Assembly: GCA_963822985.1 (NCBI GenBank)
Contig: CAWGJU010000003.1
Span: 496,001-560,000, forward strand
Direction of reading: 5' to 3'
From: Thermohalobaculum sp963822985
GTDB lineage: Bacteria; Pseudomonadota; Alphaproteobacteria; Rhodobacterales; Rhodobacteraceae
DNA length: 64,000 bases
The notes beneath the pieces are model-generated. The model was not told where the DNA came from. It worked only from the letters and a program-made list of their open reading frames with translations, and made no database searches. The position numbers and the translations under genes are program-made. Shown in pieces: positions 28,199 to 38,040 of this stretch; within the stretch, counting starts at the first letter, position 1; each line of letters starts with the position of its first letter.

Positions 28199-28996
28199 TC
28201 AGCCGAACCGGCCTGTGATGTATTGCTGCGTCTTCTCGTGCTCGGGATTGGTGAAGATCTTCGACGTTTCGCCGGATTCGAGCAGTTTGCCCAGATGGAA
28301 GAACGCCGTCCTCTGGCTGACGCGCGCCGCCTGCTGCATCGAGTGGGTGACGATGACGACGGAGTAGTCGCGACGCAGCTCGTCGATCAGCTCCTCGATC
28401 TGGGCCGTGGCGATCGGGTCGAGCGCCGAGCAGGGCTCGTCCATCAGCAGCACCTCGGGGTTCGTGGCGATGGCGCGGGCGATGCAGAGGCGCTGCTGCT
28501 GGCCGCCCGACAGGCCGGTGCCGGGCTCGTTCAGCCGGTCCTTGGCCTCGTCCCACAGGGCGGCGCGGCGGAGCGACTGCTCGACGATCCCGTCGAGATC
28601 GGCCTTGGAGCGGGTAAGCCCGTGGATGCGCGGGCCGTAGGCGACGTTGTCGTAGATCGATTTCGGGAACGGGTTCGGCTTTTGGAAAACCATGCCGACC
28701 TTGGCGCGCAGCTGCACTGGGTCGACTTGCTTGTCGTAGATGTCTTCATTGTCGAGCAGGATCTCGCCTGTCACGCGGCAGATGTCGATCGTGTCGTTCA
28801 TCCGGTTGAGACAGCGCAGGAACGTCGACTTGCCGCAGCCCGACGGCCCGATGAAGGCGGTTACCGTCTTGTCGTCGATATCGATGTCCACGTCCTTGAT
28901 CGCGTGCGCGTCACCGTAGTGCACGTTGACCTTGCGGGCCGATATCTTCAGGTCGGTCGCAGCCATCGGCGTCACGATCTTTTGCATCTTGACCAT
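28199..28996 (-). CDS. pstB: Phosphate ABC transporter ATP-binding protein
   Basis: 265 residues from ATG 28996; a GTG 12 bases earlier is also possible. Walker A FIGPSGCGKSTFLRCLNRMND, Q-loop VFQKPNPFPKSIYDNV, signature LSGGQQQRLCIARAIA, Walker B VLLMDEPCSALDP and the switch VTHSMQQAARVSQRTAFF are all diagnostic of PstB. It powers uptake through PstC/PstA. Intact. Confidence 0.97.
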   Translation of the reverse strand: MVKMQKIVTPMAATDLKISARKVNVHYGDAHAIKDVDIDIDDKTVTAFIGPSGCGKSTFLRCLNRMNDTIDICRVTGEILLDNEDIYDKQVDPVQLRAKVGMVFQKPNPFPKSIYDNVAYGPRIHGLTRSKADLDGIVEQSLRRAALWDEAKDRLNEPGTGLSGGQQQRLCIARAIATNPEVLLMDEPCSALDPIATAQIEELIDELRRDYSVVIVTHSMQQAARVSQRTAFFHLGKLLESGETSKIFTNPEHEKTQQYITGRFG

Positions 28997-29018
28997 GCTT
29001 GGTTCCACCCCGTCTCTT

Positions 29019-30314
29019 TCACCACCGCCGCTCGAAGCGTCTGCGCAGCACGACGGCGAGCGCGTTCATCAAGATCAAGAATATCAGCAGCACGCAGATA
29101 GCCGCAGAGGTGCGTGACACGAAACCGCGTTCCGGACTGTCCGCCCAGATGAAGATCTGGGTTGGCATCGCGGTGGCCGCGTCCAGCACCCCGCCGGGTG
29201 CCTGAGTGATGAAGGCGTTCATGCCGATCAGCAGCAGCGGCGCCGTCTCGCCCAGCGCCTGGGCCAGCCCGATGATCGTGCCGGTCAGAATGCCGGGCAT
29301 GGCCAGCGGCAGGACGTGGCTGAAGACCACCTGGTGCTTCGAGGCCCCGAGCCCGAGCGCCGCCTCGCGGATCGAAGGCGGCACCGCCTTGATGGCCGCA
29401 CGCGTCGCGATGATGATCGTCGGCAGCGTCATCAGCGCCAGCGTCATGCCGCCCACCAGCGGCGCCGAGCGCGGGAGGCCGAGCCAGCCGAGGAACACCG
29501 CGAGTGCCAGGAGGCCGAAGACAACCGACGGCACCGCGGCCAGGTTGTTGATGTTGATCTCGATGGTGTCGGTGATGCGGTTCTTCGGCGCGAACTCTTC
29601 GAGATAGATGGCCGCGGCGATGCCGACCGGGAACGAGATCACAAAGCAGACGAGCAGCGCATAGAACGACCCGAGCAGCGCGCCCTTCAGGCCCGCAAGC
29701 TCGGGAAATCGGCTGTCGGCGTTGGTGAAGAGTCCCCAATTGAACGGTCGGGAGATCAGCCCAAGCTCGGCCAGACGGTCGAACCAGGCGAGCCCCTGGT
29801 CGTCGACGCGGCGGTTCGCCTCGACGAGATCGCGGTCGACTTCGCCCTTGGCCAGCTGGTCGTACGGGTCGGAGACCGGCACCGACATCGTCAGCGTCTG
29901 GCCGATCAATCCCGGGTTGGCGACAACCCGGTCGCGCAGCAGATACTGGGCGCCGTTGCTGACGATGTCGGTGATCGCGCGCTGCTCTCTCGGCGCCGTC
30001 ACGTCCGGAAAGAGATCGAGGATGGCGCTCCGCACGATGGCGCGATAGTTGCCGCCCGCCGGATCGTCCGGTTGGACATGCTCGGTCGAGACGTCGAACT
30101 GCAGCGTCACCTGGGTCTGGGTGAAAGCGGTGTAGCCTGTCAGGATCAGCGATCCGACGAGGATCGCCAGCATCGTGAAGGCAATGAGCAGGGCCGCGAT
30201 GCCGGCAGCCCTCAGCCAGCCGTCCTGCGCGTGGCGCCGCTTGACGCGGCTGCGCAGGCCGGGGTCCGACCAGTCGACCGGACCGCTCGAATGCGTCGTG
30301 GTGATGTCGGCCAT
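29019..30314 (-). CDS. pstA: Phosphate ABC transporter permease PstA
   Basis: 431 residues from ATG 30314, with GAGGA upstream. It is longer than the E. coli protein because of a periplasmic loop of about 150 residues after the first membrane helix, as in many alphaproteobacteria. The permease core has FPVGIAAAIYLEEFAPKN, NNLAAVPSVVFGLLAL and IREAALGLGASKHQVVFSHVLP (EAA motif). It starts 11 bases after the pstC stop. Intact. Confidence 0.94.
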   Translation of the reverse strand: MADITTTHSSGPVDWSDPGLRSRVKRRHAQDGWLRAAGIAALLIAFTMLAILVGSLILTGYTAFTQTQVTLQFDVSTEHVQPDDPAGGNYRAIVRSAILDLFPDVTAPREQRAITDIVSNGAQYLLRDRVVANPGLIGQTLTMSVPVSDPYDQLAKGEVDRDLVEANRRVDDQGLAWFDRLAELGLISRPFNWGLFTNADSRFPELAGLKGALLGSFYALLVCFVISFPVGIAAAIYLEEFAPKNRITDTIEININNLAAVPSVVFGLLALAVFLGWLGLPRSAPLVGGMTLALMTLPTIIIATRAAIKAVPPSIREAALGLGASKHQVVFSHVLPLAMPGILTGTIIGLAQALGETAPLLLIGMNAFITQAPGGVLDAATAMPTQIFIWADSPERGFVSRTSAAICVLLIFLILMNALAVVLRRRFERRW

Positions 30315-30325
30315 GGTCGGCTTCC

Positions 30326-31706
30326 TCAGTCGTAAAGCTCGCGGTACTTCCGCACCACGCCGAGCGCGATCAGGTTCAGAACAAGCGTCACCAGGAAAAG
30401 CATGAGCCCGAGCGCGAAGGCCGCGAGCGTCTTCGGGTTGTCGAACTCGCTGTCGCCGATCAACAGCGTGACGATCTGGACGGTGATGGTCGTGACCGAG
30501 TTCGAGAGGGTTGATCGTCATCGTTGCGATCAGCCCCGCCGCCATGACCACAATCATGGTCTCGCCGATCGCCCGGCTGACGGCGAGCAGCACGCCGCCG
30601 ACGATCCCGGGGATGGCCGCCGGGAACAGCACCTTGCGCACAGTCTCGCCGCGCGTCGCGCCGAGCGCCAGCGACCCGTCGCGCAGCGAACGGGGCACAG
30701 CCGACAGCGCATCATCCGTGAAGGAGGAGATGAACGGGATCAGCATGACGCCCATGACGCTGCCGGCCGCAAGCGCCGTGTTCGGCGAGACGTCGAGGCC
30801 GATCGCGGCGCCGGCGCTGCGGATCGCCGGGGCAATCGTCAGGATCGCGAAGAAGCCATAGACCACGGTCGGAACGCCGGCCAGGATCTCGAGGATCGGC
30901 TTCGAGATGGCGCGGGTCCGACTGTCGGCGAACTCGTTGAGATAGATTGCCGACAGAAAGCCGATCGGAACGGCGACCGCCAGCGCGATGAAGGTGATCA
31001 CGAGCGTTCCCACGAAGACGGGGATCCACCCGAACGCGCCGGCGCCGGCGACCTGGCCCTCGCGAATGGGGATCTGCGGCTCCCAATTCATGCCGAAGAG
31101 GAAATCCGTGATCGGCACGCGGGCGAAGAAGCGGATCGACTCGAAGATCAGCGACGAGACGATGCCGGCGGTCACGAGGATCGCCAGCGCGGCGCAGGTG
31201 ATCATGATCCAAGTGGTGATCTTCTCGACCTTGTGGCGGGCGCGGAACTCGGGCGCGACGCTGCGGCGCGCGAAATAGAGGCCGAGCGCGCAGATGACGG
31301 CAACGCAGAGCCAGAGCGCGATCGTCGCCACCTCGTTCAGGCTGATGTAGTAGTCGGCAGCATCGAGCTTCCATTGCTCGGGCTGTCCGAAGATGTTGCC
31401 GCGGGCGATCGACTTGATCTCGGCCTCGACCAGCGAGATCTGGCCCGAGCCTAGGCCCTCGAGCGCGTCCGCGGGCAGCGAGGCCTTGACGATCGCGTCC
31501 ATGATCGGACCCTGGAAAGCGAGCCAGACCAGGACGAAAAGGAAGGCGGGCAGGCCTGTCAGGAGCAGGGCGTACGCGCCGTGAAAACTCGATAGCGAAT
31601 GGTATTTCGCACCGCCTGAGAACATCTGCGACCGAGCCGCGTGGCGGTTGACGAGATATCCCGCAACGGCGGCGACGAGGATGAGCAGGAAGAGATAGCC
31701 TACCAA
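30326..31706 (-). CDS. pstC: Phosphate ABC transporter permease PstC (one frame break near the end)
   Basis: TTG 31706 appears to be the start (VGYLFLLILVAAVAGYL). The N-terminal part has two extra helices and a periplasmic segment, the long PstC form. The core shows NEFADSRTRAISKPILEILAG, VPTVVYGFFAILT and LALGATRGETVRKVLFPAA. One extra base near 30510, after TMTINPLE, shifts the frame; corrected, it reads SVTTITVQIVTLLIGDSEFD and ends RKYRELYD at 30326. Uncorrected, the frame fuses into pstA and makes a false 895-residue protein. Confidence 0.92.
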
Positions 31707-31743
31707 TTCTATGCCCCCCGGCGGCGAATGGACGATGCGGCAA

Positions 31744-31774
31744 GCGCGGCCGGCGCGAGGAGCGCCGGCCGCGC
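31744..31774 (-). promoter_or_regulatory. Intercistronic hairpin between pstS and pstC
   Basis: GCGCGGCCGGCGC and GCGCCGGCCGCGC form a perfect 13-bp stem with a 5-nt loop, 12 bases after the pstS stop. There is no T-tract. Placed here, it would be expected to stabilise the 3' end of pstS mRNA or reduce read-through, giving more binding protein than permease. Confidence 0.6.
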
Positions 31775-31785
31775 CGCAGAATGGC

Positions 31786-32817
31786 TCAGGAGCCGGGGGC
31801 TTCCATAGGCGTGCCTTCGGAGGCCGTCTGCTGGACCTGCTCGCGCTTCTCGTCGCCCAGCGGAATGAGCCCGCGCTCCGACAGATATCCGCTTGGACCC
31901 ATCGCCTGTTCGGAGACGTACTCGGAGACGAACTCGTTCAGGCCTGGGATGACGCCGCGGTGCGCGTTCTTCACGTAGAAGAACAGCGGCCGCGAGATGC
32001 CGTACTCGCCGGAGGCGATGGTCTCCTCGTTCGGCTCGACGCCCTCGATTGCCACCGGCTTCAGCGTGTCCCGGTTCTCGTAGAGGAACGAGTAGCCGAA
32101 GATGCCGAGCGCGTGCGGGTCCGACTGCAGGCGCTGCACGATCAGATTGTCGTTCTCGCCGGCCTCGATGAACGGGCCGTCCTGGCGCATCCGCTCGCAG
32201 ACTAGCTTCTTCTGATCGTCCGGCAGCTGCTGGACGGCCTCGAAGGTCTCGCAGCCTTCATGCATGACGAGCTCGACGAAGGCATCGCGCGTGCCCGAGG
32301 TCGGCGGCGGCCCGAACACCTGGATCGGCTCGTCCGGCAGCGACGAGTCGATCTCGTTCCAGTTCGTGTACGGATTCGGTACGATCTTGCCATCCACCGG
32401 AACATCCGAGGCGAGCGCCTGGAACAGCTGCGCCTTTGTCAGGTCGAGGTCGGGACCCTGGTTCGAGTGCGCGACCGACAGGCCGTCATAGCCCAGCAGC
32501 ACCTCGGTGACGCTCTCGACGCCGTTCTCGGTGCAAAGCTTGAATTCCGACGCCTTCATGGCGCGCGAGGCGCCGGTGATGTCGGGGTGTCCCTCGCCGA
32601 TTCCGCCGCAGAAGATCTTCATGCCGCCGCCGGTGCCGGTCGACTCGACCACCGGCGACGGGTTGCCGGTCTGGTTTGCGAACTCCTCGGCAACAGCCTG
32701 GGTGTACGGGAAGACCGTCGAGGACCCGACGATCTTGATCTGGTCGCGGGCCGAGGCGGCGCCGGCCAGTGCGACGGCGGCGATCGCGGTGACCGCGGCG
32801 GTGGTGAGATGTCTCAC
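31786..32817 (-). CDS. pstS: Phosphate-binding periplasmic protein PstS
   Basis: 343 residues from GTG 32817, with GGAG upstream. Sec signal peptide (RHLTTAAVTAIAAVALAGAASA). The phosphate-binding motifs are IVGSSTVFPYTQAVAEEF, STGTGGGMKIFCGG and FGPPPTSGTRDAFVEL. It captures phosphate for PstCAB. It is the first gene of the operon pstS-pstC-pstA-pstB-phoU-phoB, probably controlled by PhoB through the candidate Pho box upstream. Intact. Confidence 0.95.
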   Translation of the reverse strand: MRHLTTAAVTAIAAVALAGAASARDQIKIVGSSTVFPYTQAVAEEFANQTGNPSPVVESTGTGGGMKIFCGGIGEGHPDITGASRAMKASEFKLCTENGVESVTEVLLGYDGLSVAHSNQGPDLDLTKAQLFQALASDVPVDGKIVPNPYTNWNEIDSSLPDEPIQVFGPPPTSGTRDAFVELVMHEGCETFEAVQQLPDDQKKLVCERMRQDGPFIEAGENDNLIVQRLQSDPHALGIFGYSFLYENRDTLKPVAIEGVEPNEETIASGEYGISRPLFFYVKNAHRGVIPGLNEFVSEYVSEQAMGPSGYLSERGLIPLGDEKREQVQQTASEGTPMEAPGS

Positions 32818-33492
32818 TGTGTTTCTCCGTAGGTGGTTGGTGACTGACGCGGCGCAGAGGCGCTGGACCGGTGCCGTCCGAAGACCGGTGCGCTGGCTGG
32901 CAGAACGGGTCGCCTGCACGTCACGCTCCGTTCCGGAGGGAGACCGCGTCCCCGACCGACAAGCACGCCCCCAATCGTACCGCTGAGCATCCGAGGCCGT
33001 CCTTTCGCACCGCTGGACAGGCATCGTCGTGTTTCGTTCGGATCCAAAACGGTTTGCTGACGCTGGCGTGAAGCTTTGATGACAGCCGGCGCCCGGACGG
33101 GCATCCGTCGAGCCGCTGCACCGCTTGCGCGCAGCCGTGCTCCGATCCACAATTTCGGCGGGCAATCAGGCTGCCGGATCGTCCGGCTCGCCAGGCGCCT
33201 CGCCCTCTCAAGAGCGCTCCGCCGCACGAGGTCCAGGTCCTCCTACCCTGAGCGGGTCAGTCTTAAACTGATTCACACCCGAGCGGCTCCCGTCCCCCGC
33301 CTCTGCTCGGCGAAACCACGGCGCGGCCCGTTCGTTGGCGGAATGCTGCTGGCGCGGGCGGTCCTTGTGGTGCGGCCCGCGGGACCCTAAAGCGTGCGGA
33401 CGTATACGAGGGCAAAGTGACGATGCCGGAGGCGACCAGACTGAACACCGCGGTTTACCGGCCATACGCCGCCGCGGCGGCATAGGGCCGGC
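32818..33492. other. Intergenic region, pstS leader and divergent terC promoter side
   Basis: No gene supported. It holds the long pstS leader, the candidate Pho box and the terC upstream region. Short ORFs on both strands have no ribosome site or family match. Confidence 0.6.
33068..33085 (-). promoter_or_regulatory. Candidate Pho box upstream of pstS
   Basis: On the minus strand it reads CTGTCATCAAAGCTTCAC. The first half matches CTGTCAT exactly; 11 bases on, the second half matches the TCAC end of the CTGTCAC half-site. It lies about 250 bp before the pstS start, far but usable with a long leader. No better match is nearer. Confidence 0.45.
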
Positions 33493-34206
33493 ATGGATCT
33501 CTTCGCGGGGTTCTCCTGGGTCGGCCTGCTGCAGATCATCGGCATCGACATCATCCTGAGCGGCGACAACGCGCTGGTGATCGCGCTCGCCTGCCGCTCG
33601 CTGCCGCCGCAGCAGCGCAGACTCGGCATCTGGCTCGGCACGGGCGCCGCGGTCGTGCTGCGCATCGCCTTCGCGGCGGCGATCGTCTATCTTCTGATGG
33701 TGCCGTTGCTCAAGCTCGCGGGCAGCATGCTGCTGCATCTGGATCGCCATCAAGCTGTTGGTCCAAGAGGAAGAGGGCGGCGAATAGCGATGGCGAGCCG
33801 GCCAGCGCCTCGCTCTGGAACGCGGTCAAAACGGTCGTCATCGCCGACGCGGTGATGAGCTTCGACAATGTCATCAGCGTCGCCGCCGCCGCCAAGGGCA
33901 GCGTCGGGCTGCTGGCGCTCGGCATCGCCATCTCGATCCCGCTGATGGTGATCGGCGCGCAGATGATGCTGTGGCTGCTCGACCGCTTTCCCTGGCTGAT
34001 GGTCGCCGGCAGCGGCCTGCTCGGCTGGATCGCCGGCGAGCTCGCGATCTCGGACCGGATCGTCGCCGATGCGCTCGGCCATCCCGGCCCGCTCGTGCAT
34101 TATGGTGTGGCCGCGGCCACGCGCGCTCCTGGTGATGGTCGTCGGCTTGTGGCTCGCGCGCCGGCAGGCCGGGTCGGTGCGCGCCACGTCTTCGTCGGAG
34201 GGCTGA
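33493..34206 (+). pseudogene. TerC/YjbE family membrane protein, frame broken
   Basis: ATG 33493. The start IIGIDIILSGDNALVIALACRSLP is the TerC signature with the conserved GDNA motif. Shifts near 33735 and 33780 put WIAIKLLVQEEEGG and then LWNAVKTVVIADAVMSFDNVISVAAAA (second DN motif) into other frames, and another near 34110 affects the last helix (RALLVMVVGLWLARRQ). Corrected length is about 237 residues with seven membrane helices. TerC proteins handle metal ions, often Mn export. It ends one base before the UspA start. Confidence 0.8.
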
Positions 34207-34207
34207 C

Positions 34208-34625
34208 ATGACGCGCATTCTCGTGCCGATGGACGGATCGGACTGCGCGCTCCGCGCGCTCGACCGCGCGCTGCGCGGGCTCGGTCCGCAGGACGAGATT
34301 CGCCTGCTGAACGTCCAGACGCCGATCCCCTCCTCGGTCGGCGACTTCGTCGACGCCGGCGCGGTCCACCGCTATCATCAGGAGGAAGGCGACGAGGCGA
34401 TGCGCGCCGCCAAGGACCGCCTCGCCCGGTCGGAGGTGCCGCACACGGCCGAGATCAAGGTCGGCAACGTCGCCGAGCACGATCGCCGCCTACGCCGCCG
34501 ACACCGGCTGCGACGAGATCGTCATGGGCAGCCGCGGACTGGGCGGTCTCGCCGGCATGATCCTCGGCTCGGTCGCCTCGCGCGTGCTGCACGCGGCCGA
34601 GGTGCCGGTGACGATCGTCAAGTGA
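34208..34625 (+). CDS. UspA-family universal stress protein (one frame break)
   Basis: ATG 34208, one base after the terC stop. ILVPMDGSDCALRALDRAL is the N-terminal Usp strand and loop. After VGNVAE a shift near 34480 leads to IAAYAADTGCDEIVMGSRG and GMILGSVASRVLHAAEVPV, the Usp ATP-loop and C-terminus (GSVASRV). Corrected length about 139 residues. Probably co-transcribed with terC. Confidence 0.8.
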
Positions 34626-34695
34626 GCCGATCGAGACTCGGCAGATCGCCAAACGAGGGTGCCAGAGCGATTTCGAAGCCGACCGCTGGTGAACG

Positions 34696-35653
34696 TCAGG
34701 CGACGTTATTGCTCGGCCGGCCCGCCCGGTAGTTCTCGATGTGCTCGATCACCTGGTGCCACAGCGTCCGCTGCGCCTCCTCGCTGGCCCAGGCGACGTG
34801 CGGCGTGACGATCACGTTCGGCCGGTCCAGCACGGTCAGCAGCGGGTTGTCCGGCTTTGGCGGCTCGGAGGTCAGGCAGTCAAAGCCGATGCCGGCGATC
34901 TGGCCCTTCTCGAGCGCCTCGACCAGATCGGCCTCGTTCGCCAGCCCGCCGCGCCCGCAATTGATCAACAGCGGCCGCCGCTTCATCCGGGCGAACTCGG
35001 GCGCCGCCAGCATGTCGCGCGTGGCCGGCATCAGCGGCGCGTGAAGCGAGATCACGTCCGATTGCTCCAGCACCTGCTCCCATGGCGTGTAGAGCGGGCC
35101 AAGCCCCTGCACCCCCTTGTGGGCGGCGAACAGCACGCGCATGCCGAAGGCGCGGGCGAGGTCGGCGACGCCCTGCCCCAGCGCGCCCTCGCCCATGATG
35201 CCGATGCGTCGAGCCGCGCAGGTCGCGGATCGGATAGTCGTGGAAGCAGAACTGCGCCGCCTCCTCCCAGCGGCCGTCCATCACCGCCTGGCGATAGCCG
35301 ATGATGTTGCGGCGCAGCGCCAGGATCAGCGCGAAGGTGTGCTCAGGGACAGTCGTCGTCGCATAGCCGCGGATGTTCGAGACGACGATGCCGCGCTCGC
35401 GGCAGGCCGCGATGTCGAAGGCGTCGAAGCCCGTCGCCGGGATGCAGATCATCTTCAGGTCAGGCAGCTTGTCCAGGTGCTCGCGCCGGATGCCGACCTT
35501 GTTGCTGACGGCGATCTCGGCGCCCTGCAGCCGCTCGACGATCTGGTCGGGCGCCGTCCGGTCGTGGTCGATCCATTCGTGCTGGAAGCCGGGCTTGGTC
35601 AGCTCGACGGCCGGCGCCATCGTGCTGCGGTCGAGAAAGACGATGCGGCTCAT
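34696..35653 (-). CDS. D-isomer-specific 2-hydroxyacid dehydrogenase (one frame break)
   Basis: ATG 35653 with GAGGGGGG upstream. The N-terminal catalytic domain includes SNKVGIRREHLDKLPDLKMI and NIRGYATTTVPEHTFALIL. The shift near 35205 falls at the Rossmann glycine loop; corrected, it reads MGEGALGQGVADLARAFGM. The catalytic elements follow: LINCGRGGLANEADL (Arg), LTSEPP (Glu) and VIVTPHVAWAS (His). It resembles hydroxypyruvate/glyoxylate reductases. It lies downstream of the aminotransferase on the same strand, so a role in hydroxypyruvate or glyoxylate reduction is likely. Confidence 0.85.
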
Positions 35654-35716
35654 GTCCCCCCTCATGCGGCCCACTCATGCGAACGCCCCGCAGTGCGGAG
35701 CGTCCACTTAAGTCGC

Positions 35717-35733
35717 TGCCGGCCGTGCCGGCA
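35717..35733. other. Short hairpin between aminotransferase and dehydrogenase genes
   Basis: TGCCGGC and GCCGGCA form a 7-bp stem with a 3-nt loop in the 100-bp spacer. There is no T-tract. It could moderate transcription within the operon. Confidence 0.3.
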
Positions 35734-35753
35734 AGCGCTCACTCCGCCTTATA

Positions 35754-36944
35754 TCACTCAGCGGCGAGGCGCGCCGACTGAGGCGCCTGGGCAAAGGCGC
35801 GCACCGCGGCGCCGACCCCCGCGCCCGGCTCGAAGGGAATCCCGGCATCGCGCATGGCGAGCTCGGCGCCGCCGAGATATGACAGGATCATGAGCTCGTT
35901 CAACGAGCCCAGATGCCCGATGCGGAAGACCTTGCCGGCGACCCTGGACAGACCGGCGCCGAGCGACAGGCCATAGCGTTGATAGGCGGTCTTGATCACC
36001 TCGTTGGCGTCATGGCCCTCCGGCACCATGATCGCCGTGACCGTGTCGGAATGCCACTCCGGCCCCGCGGCGCAGGTGCGAAGGCCCCAGCCCTCGACTG
36101 CGGCCCGGACGCCCGAGGCGAGGCGGTGGTGCCGGGCGAAGACGTTGTCCAGCCCCTCCTCCAGCAGCATGTCGACCGAGGCGCGCAGGCCGCGCAGCAG
36201 CGTCACCGCCGGCGTGTAGGGAAAGTAGCCCTGCGCGTTCGTCTTGATCTGGTCGTCCCAGTCGAAGAAGCAGCGCGGCAGCTTGGCCGATGTGCGCCGC
36301 TCCAGCGCCTTCTGGCTGACGCAGGTGATGGCCAGCCCCGTCGGCAGCATGAAGCCCTTCTGCGAGCCGGAGACGGCGACGTCGACGCCCCACTCGTCCA
36401 TGCGGAAGTCGATCGAGGCGATCGAGCTGACGCCGTCGACGAACAGCAGCGCCGGGTGACCGGCGGCGTCGAGCGCCCGGCGCACGCCGGCGACGTCCGA
36501 GGTGACGCCGGTCGCCGTCTCGTTCTGGCAGACGAGCACGGCCTTGATCTTGTGCTCCTTGTCGGCGGCGAGGCGGCGTTCGTACTCGTCGGCCGGCGCT
36601 CCCTTGCCCCATTCGACGTCGATCACCTCGACCTCGAGGCCGAAGCGTTGGCAAAGGTCGACCCACAGGTGCGAGAATTGGCCGAACACCGCCGCCAGAA
36701 CCTTGTCGCCGGGCGACAGCGTGTTCGCCACGGCCGACTCCCACCCGCCAGTGCCCGAGCCCGGGAAGATGAAAACCTGGCCGGTCTCGGTGCGGAAGAT
36801 CTTCTTCAGATCCTGGAGCAGTGGCTTGGTGAAATCGGGGAAGTCCGGGGCGCGGTGATCCTCGAGCGCCACATCCATCGCCTGGCGGATGCGGAAAGGC
36901 ATGTTCGTCGGGCCGGGAACGGCCAATCCTTTGAAGCCGGGCAT
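35754..36944 (-). CDS. Glyoxylate aminotransferase (serine/alanine/aspartate--glyoxylate type)
   Basis: 396 residues, class V PLP fold. The N-terminus VPGPTNMPFRIRQAM, PGSGTGGWESAVAN, and DVAVSGSQKGFMLPTGLA (PLP Lys in SQKGF) are typical of SGAT/AGXT. Length and motifs also fit the aspartate--glyoxylate aminotransferase BhcA of the beta-hydroxyaspartate cycle, but no other bhc gene is present here. It converts glyoxylate to glycine with an amino donor. Neighbours are a 2-hydroxyacid dehydrogenase and a reductase on the same strand. Confidence 0.88.
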   Translation of the reverse strand: MPGFKGLAVPGPTNMPFRIRQAMDVALEDHRAPDFPDFTKPLLQDLKKIFRTETGQVFIFPGSGTGGWESAVANTLSPGDKVLAAVFGQFSHLWVDLCQRFGLEVEVIDVEWGKGAPADEYERRLAADKEHKIKAVLVCQNETATGVTSDVAGVRRALDAAGHPALLFVDGVSSIASIDFRMDEWGVDVAVSGSQKGFMLPTGLAITCVSQKALERRTSAKLPRCFFDWDDQIKTNAQGYFPYTPAVTLLRGLRASVDMLLEEGLDNVFARHHRLASGVRAAVEGWGLRTCAAGPEWHSDTVTAIMVPEGHDANEVIKTAYQRYGLSLGAGLSRVAGKVFRIGHLGSLNELMILSYLGGAELAMRDAGIPFEPGAGVGAAVRAFAQAPQSARLAAE

Positions 36945-36987
36945 GGGTGTCTCCCTTGGGGGTTCTTGTTGATCGGTTCGGCCCGGG

Positions 36988-38040
36988 TCAGGCGACCCGG
37001 ACCTGGTTCTTGGCGAGCGCCCGGTCGACGGTCGCCACGATCTCGTCGATGGCCGGAGAGCCGAGGCCGAGCTGGCGGCCGACCAGTTGCACGAGGCGGT
37101 CGACGCGCTCGATGACCGGCGCGCCGGCCGCGACCGCGCGTGCCGCCGAGGACGGCTTCTCCAATCCTTCGGCGGCCTTGGCGTACTTCTCGAACGTCAC
37201 CTGCGACTCGGGCTCGGCGCCGAGCTCCCGGGCGATGGCGTCGACATGCTCGTAGATGGTGCGCGAGAGCTCCGGATCCTGGTGCACCGCCTCGCGGATA
37301 GACCGCGTGCCGCCCGGCAGGATGCAGCGATAGTTGCCGGTCAGCAGCATGCTCCACTTGGCAAGTGGCACGAAAAGCGAGTCGCTGACCCGCAGCTTGA
37401 CCGGAACATCCTTGCCGTCGAGCGTCACCGCCTCGATGTCGGCCTCGATCTCGCGCAGCATGGCCGTCAGTTCGGGATCCTCGAAAGCCGCGGCCTTGAA
37501 GTTGGTGGGCAGGCCGACATGCAGCACGTTGGCGGGTTCGTCGGCCGGCCGGAAGGCCTGCGGGTCGGGCGAACAGAGCGTCACTAGCCCGGGCTCGAAC
37601 CGGTCCCAGATCCGGGCGTCCGTGAACGCCGGCTCCAGCCTTGCCACGTCCAGCCCCGGCAGCCGAGCGAGGAAGGGCGGGGGCGGCATGTTCATGATCG
37701 AGAGGCAAGGCACGCCCGCCAAGGCGATGCGCGTCAGCAAGGTGCGGATCGAGTGGGCGCAGTACTGCGGCTCCTGCATGGCGAGCGCGACGAGGTCGTA
37801 CTCGGCCGGATCGACCCGTTCCGGGGCCGCGGCGTCGATGCGGCCCGGCAGATCGGCCGAGCGGATCGTCCGATGCGCGGCCTCGTCCTTCAGCTTGATC
37901 CTGACCGCCGTGCCTTCGGCGTTGATCAAGGCGGCGGTGGACTCGCGGCAGACCAACGTCACGTCGTGGCCGGCCATTGCCAGCTTGGTGCCGAGGAGCG
38001 AACCATAGGACGCGCCCAGAATGAGAATCTTGTAAGCCAT
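36988..38040 (-). CDS. Ketopantoate reductase-like dehydrogenase
   Basis: 350 residues from ATG 38040. The Rossmann start MAYKILILGASYGSLLGTKLA has GASYGS in place of the usual GxGxxG. PLAKWSMLLTGN carries the Lys and Asn that are catalytic in PanE/ApbA enzymes. At 350 residues it is longer than PanE (about 300). A role in pantothenate synthesis is not supported by its setting; oxidation or reduction of a hydroxy-acid in this cluster is more likely. It starts 43 bases upstream of the aminotransferase. Confidence 0.75.
   Translation of the reverse strand: MAYKILILGASYGSLLGTKLAMAGHDVTLVCRESTAALINAEGTAVRIKLKDEAAHRTIRSADLPGRIDAAAPERVDPAEYDLVALAMQEPQYCAHSIRTLLTRIALAGVPCLSIMNMPPPPFLARLPGLDVARLEPAFTDARIWDRFEPGLVTLCSPDPQAFRPADEPANVLHVGLPTNFKAAAFEDPELTAMLREIEADIEAVTLDGKDVPVKLRVSDSLFVPLAKWSMLLTGNYRCILPGGTRSIREAVHQDPELSRTIYEHVDAIARELGAEPESQVTFEKYAKAAEGLEKPSSAARAVAAGAPVIERVDRLVQLVGRQLGLGSPAIDEIVATVDRALAKNQVRVA

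Noticed and set aside
29019..31706. 895-residue PstC-PstA fusion protein
   Set aside because: The middle (GHDHHRPDRHAVDRR and on) is out-of-frame pstC sequence. A one-base correction gives normal PstC and PstA ends with their own stop, start and ribosome site.
35754..36944. Complete beta-hydroxyaspartate cycle
   Set aside because: Only the aminotransferase fits; no BhcB, BhcC or BhcD homolog is seen in the window.
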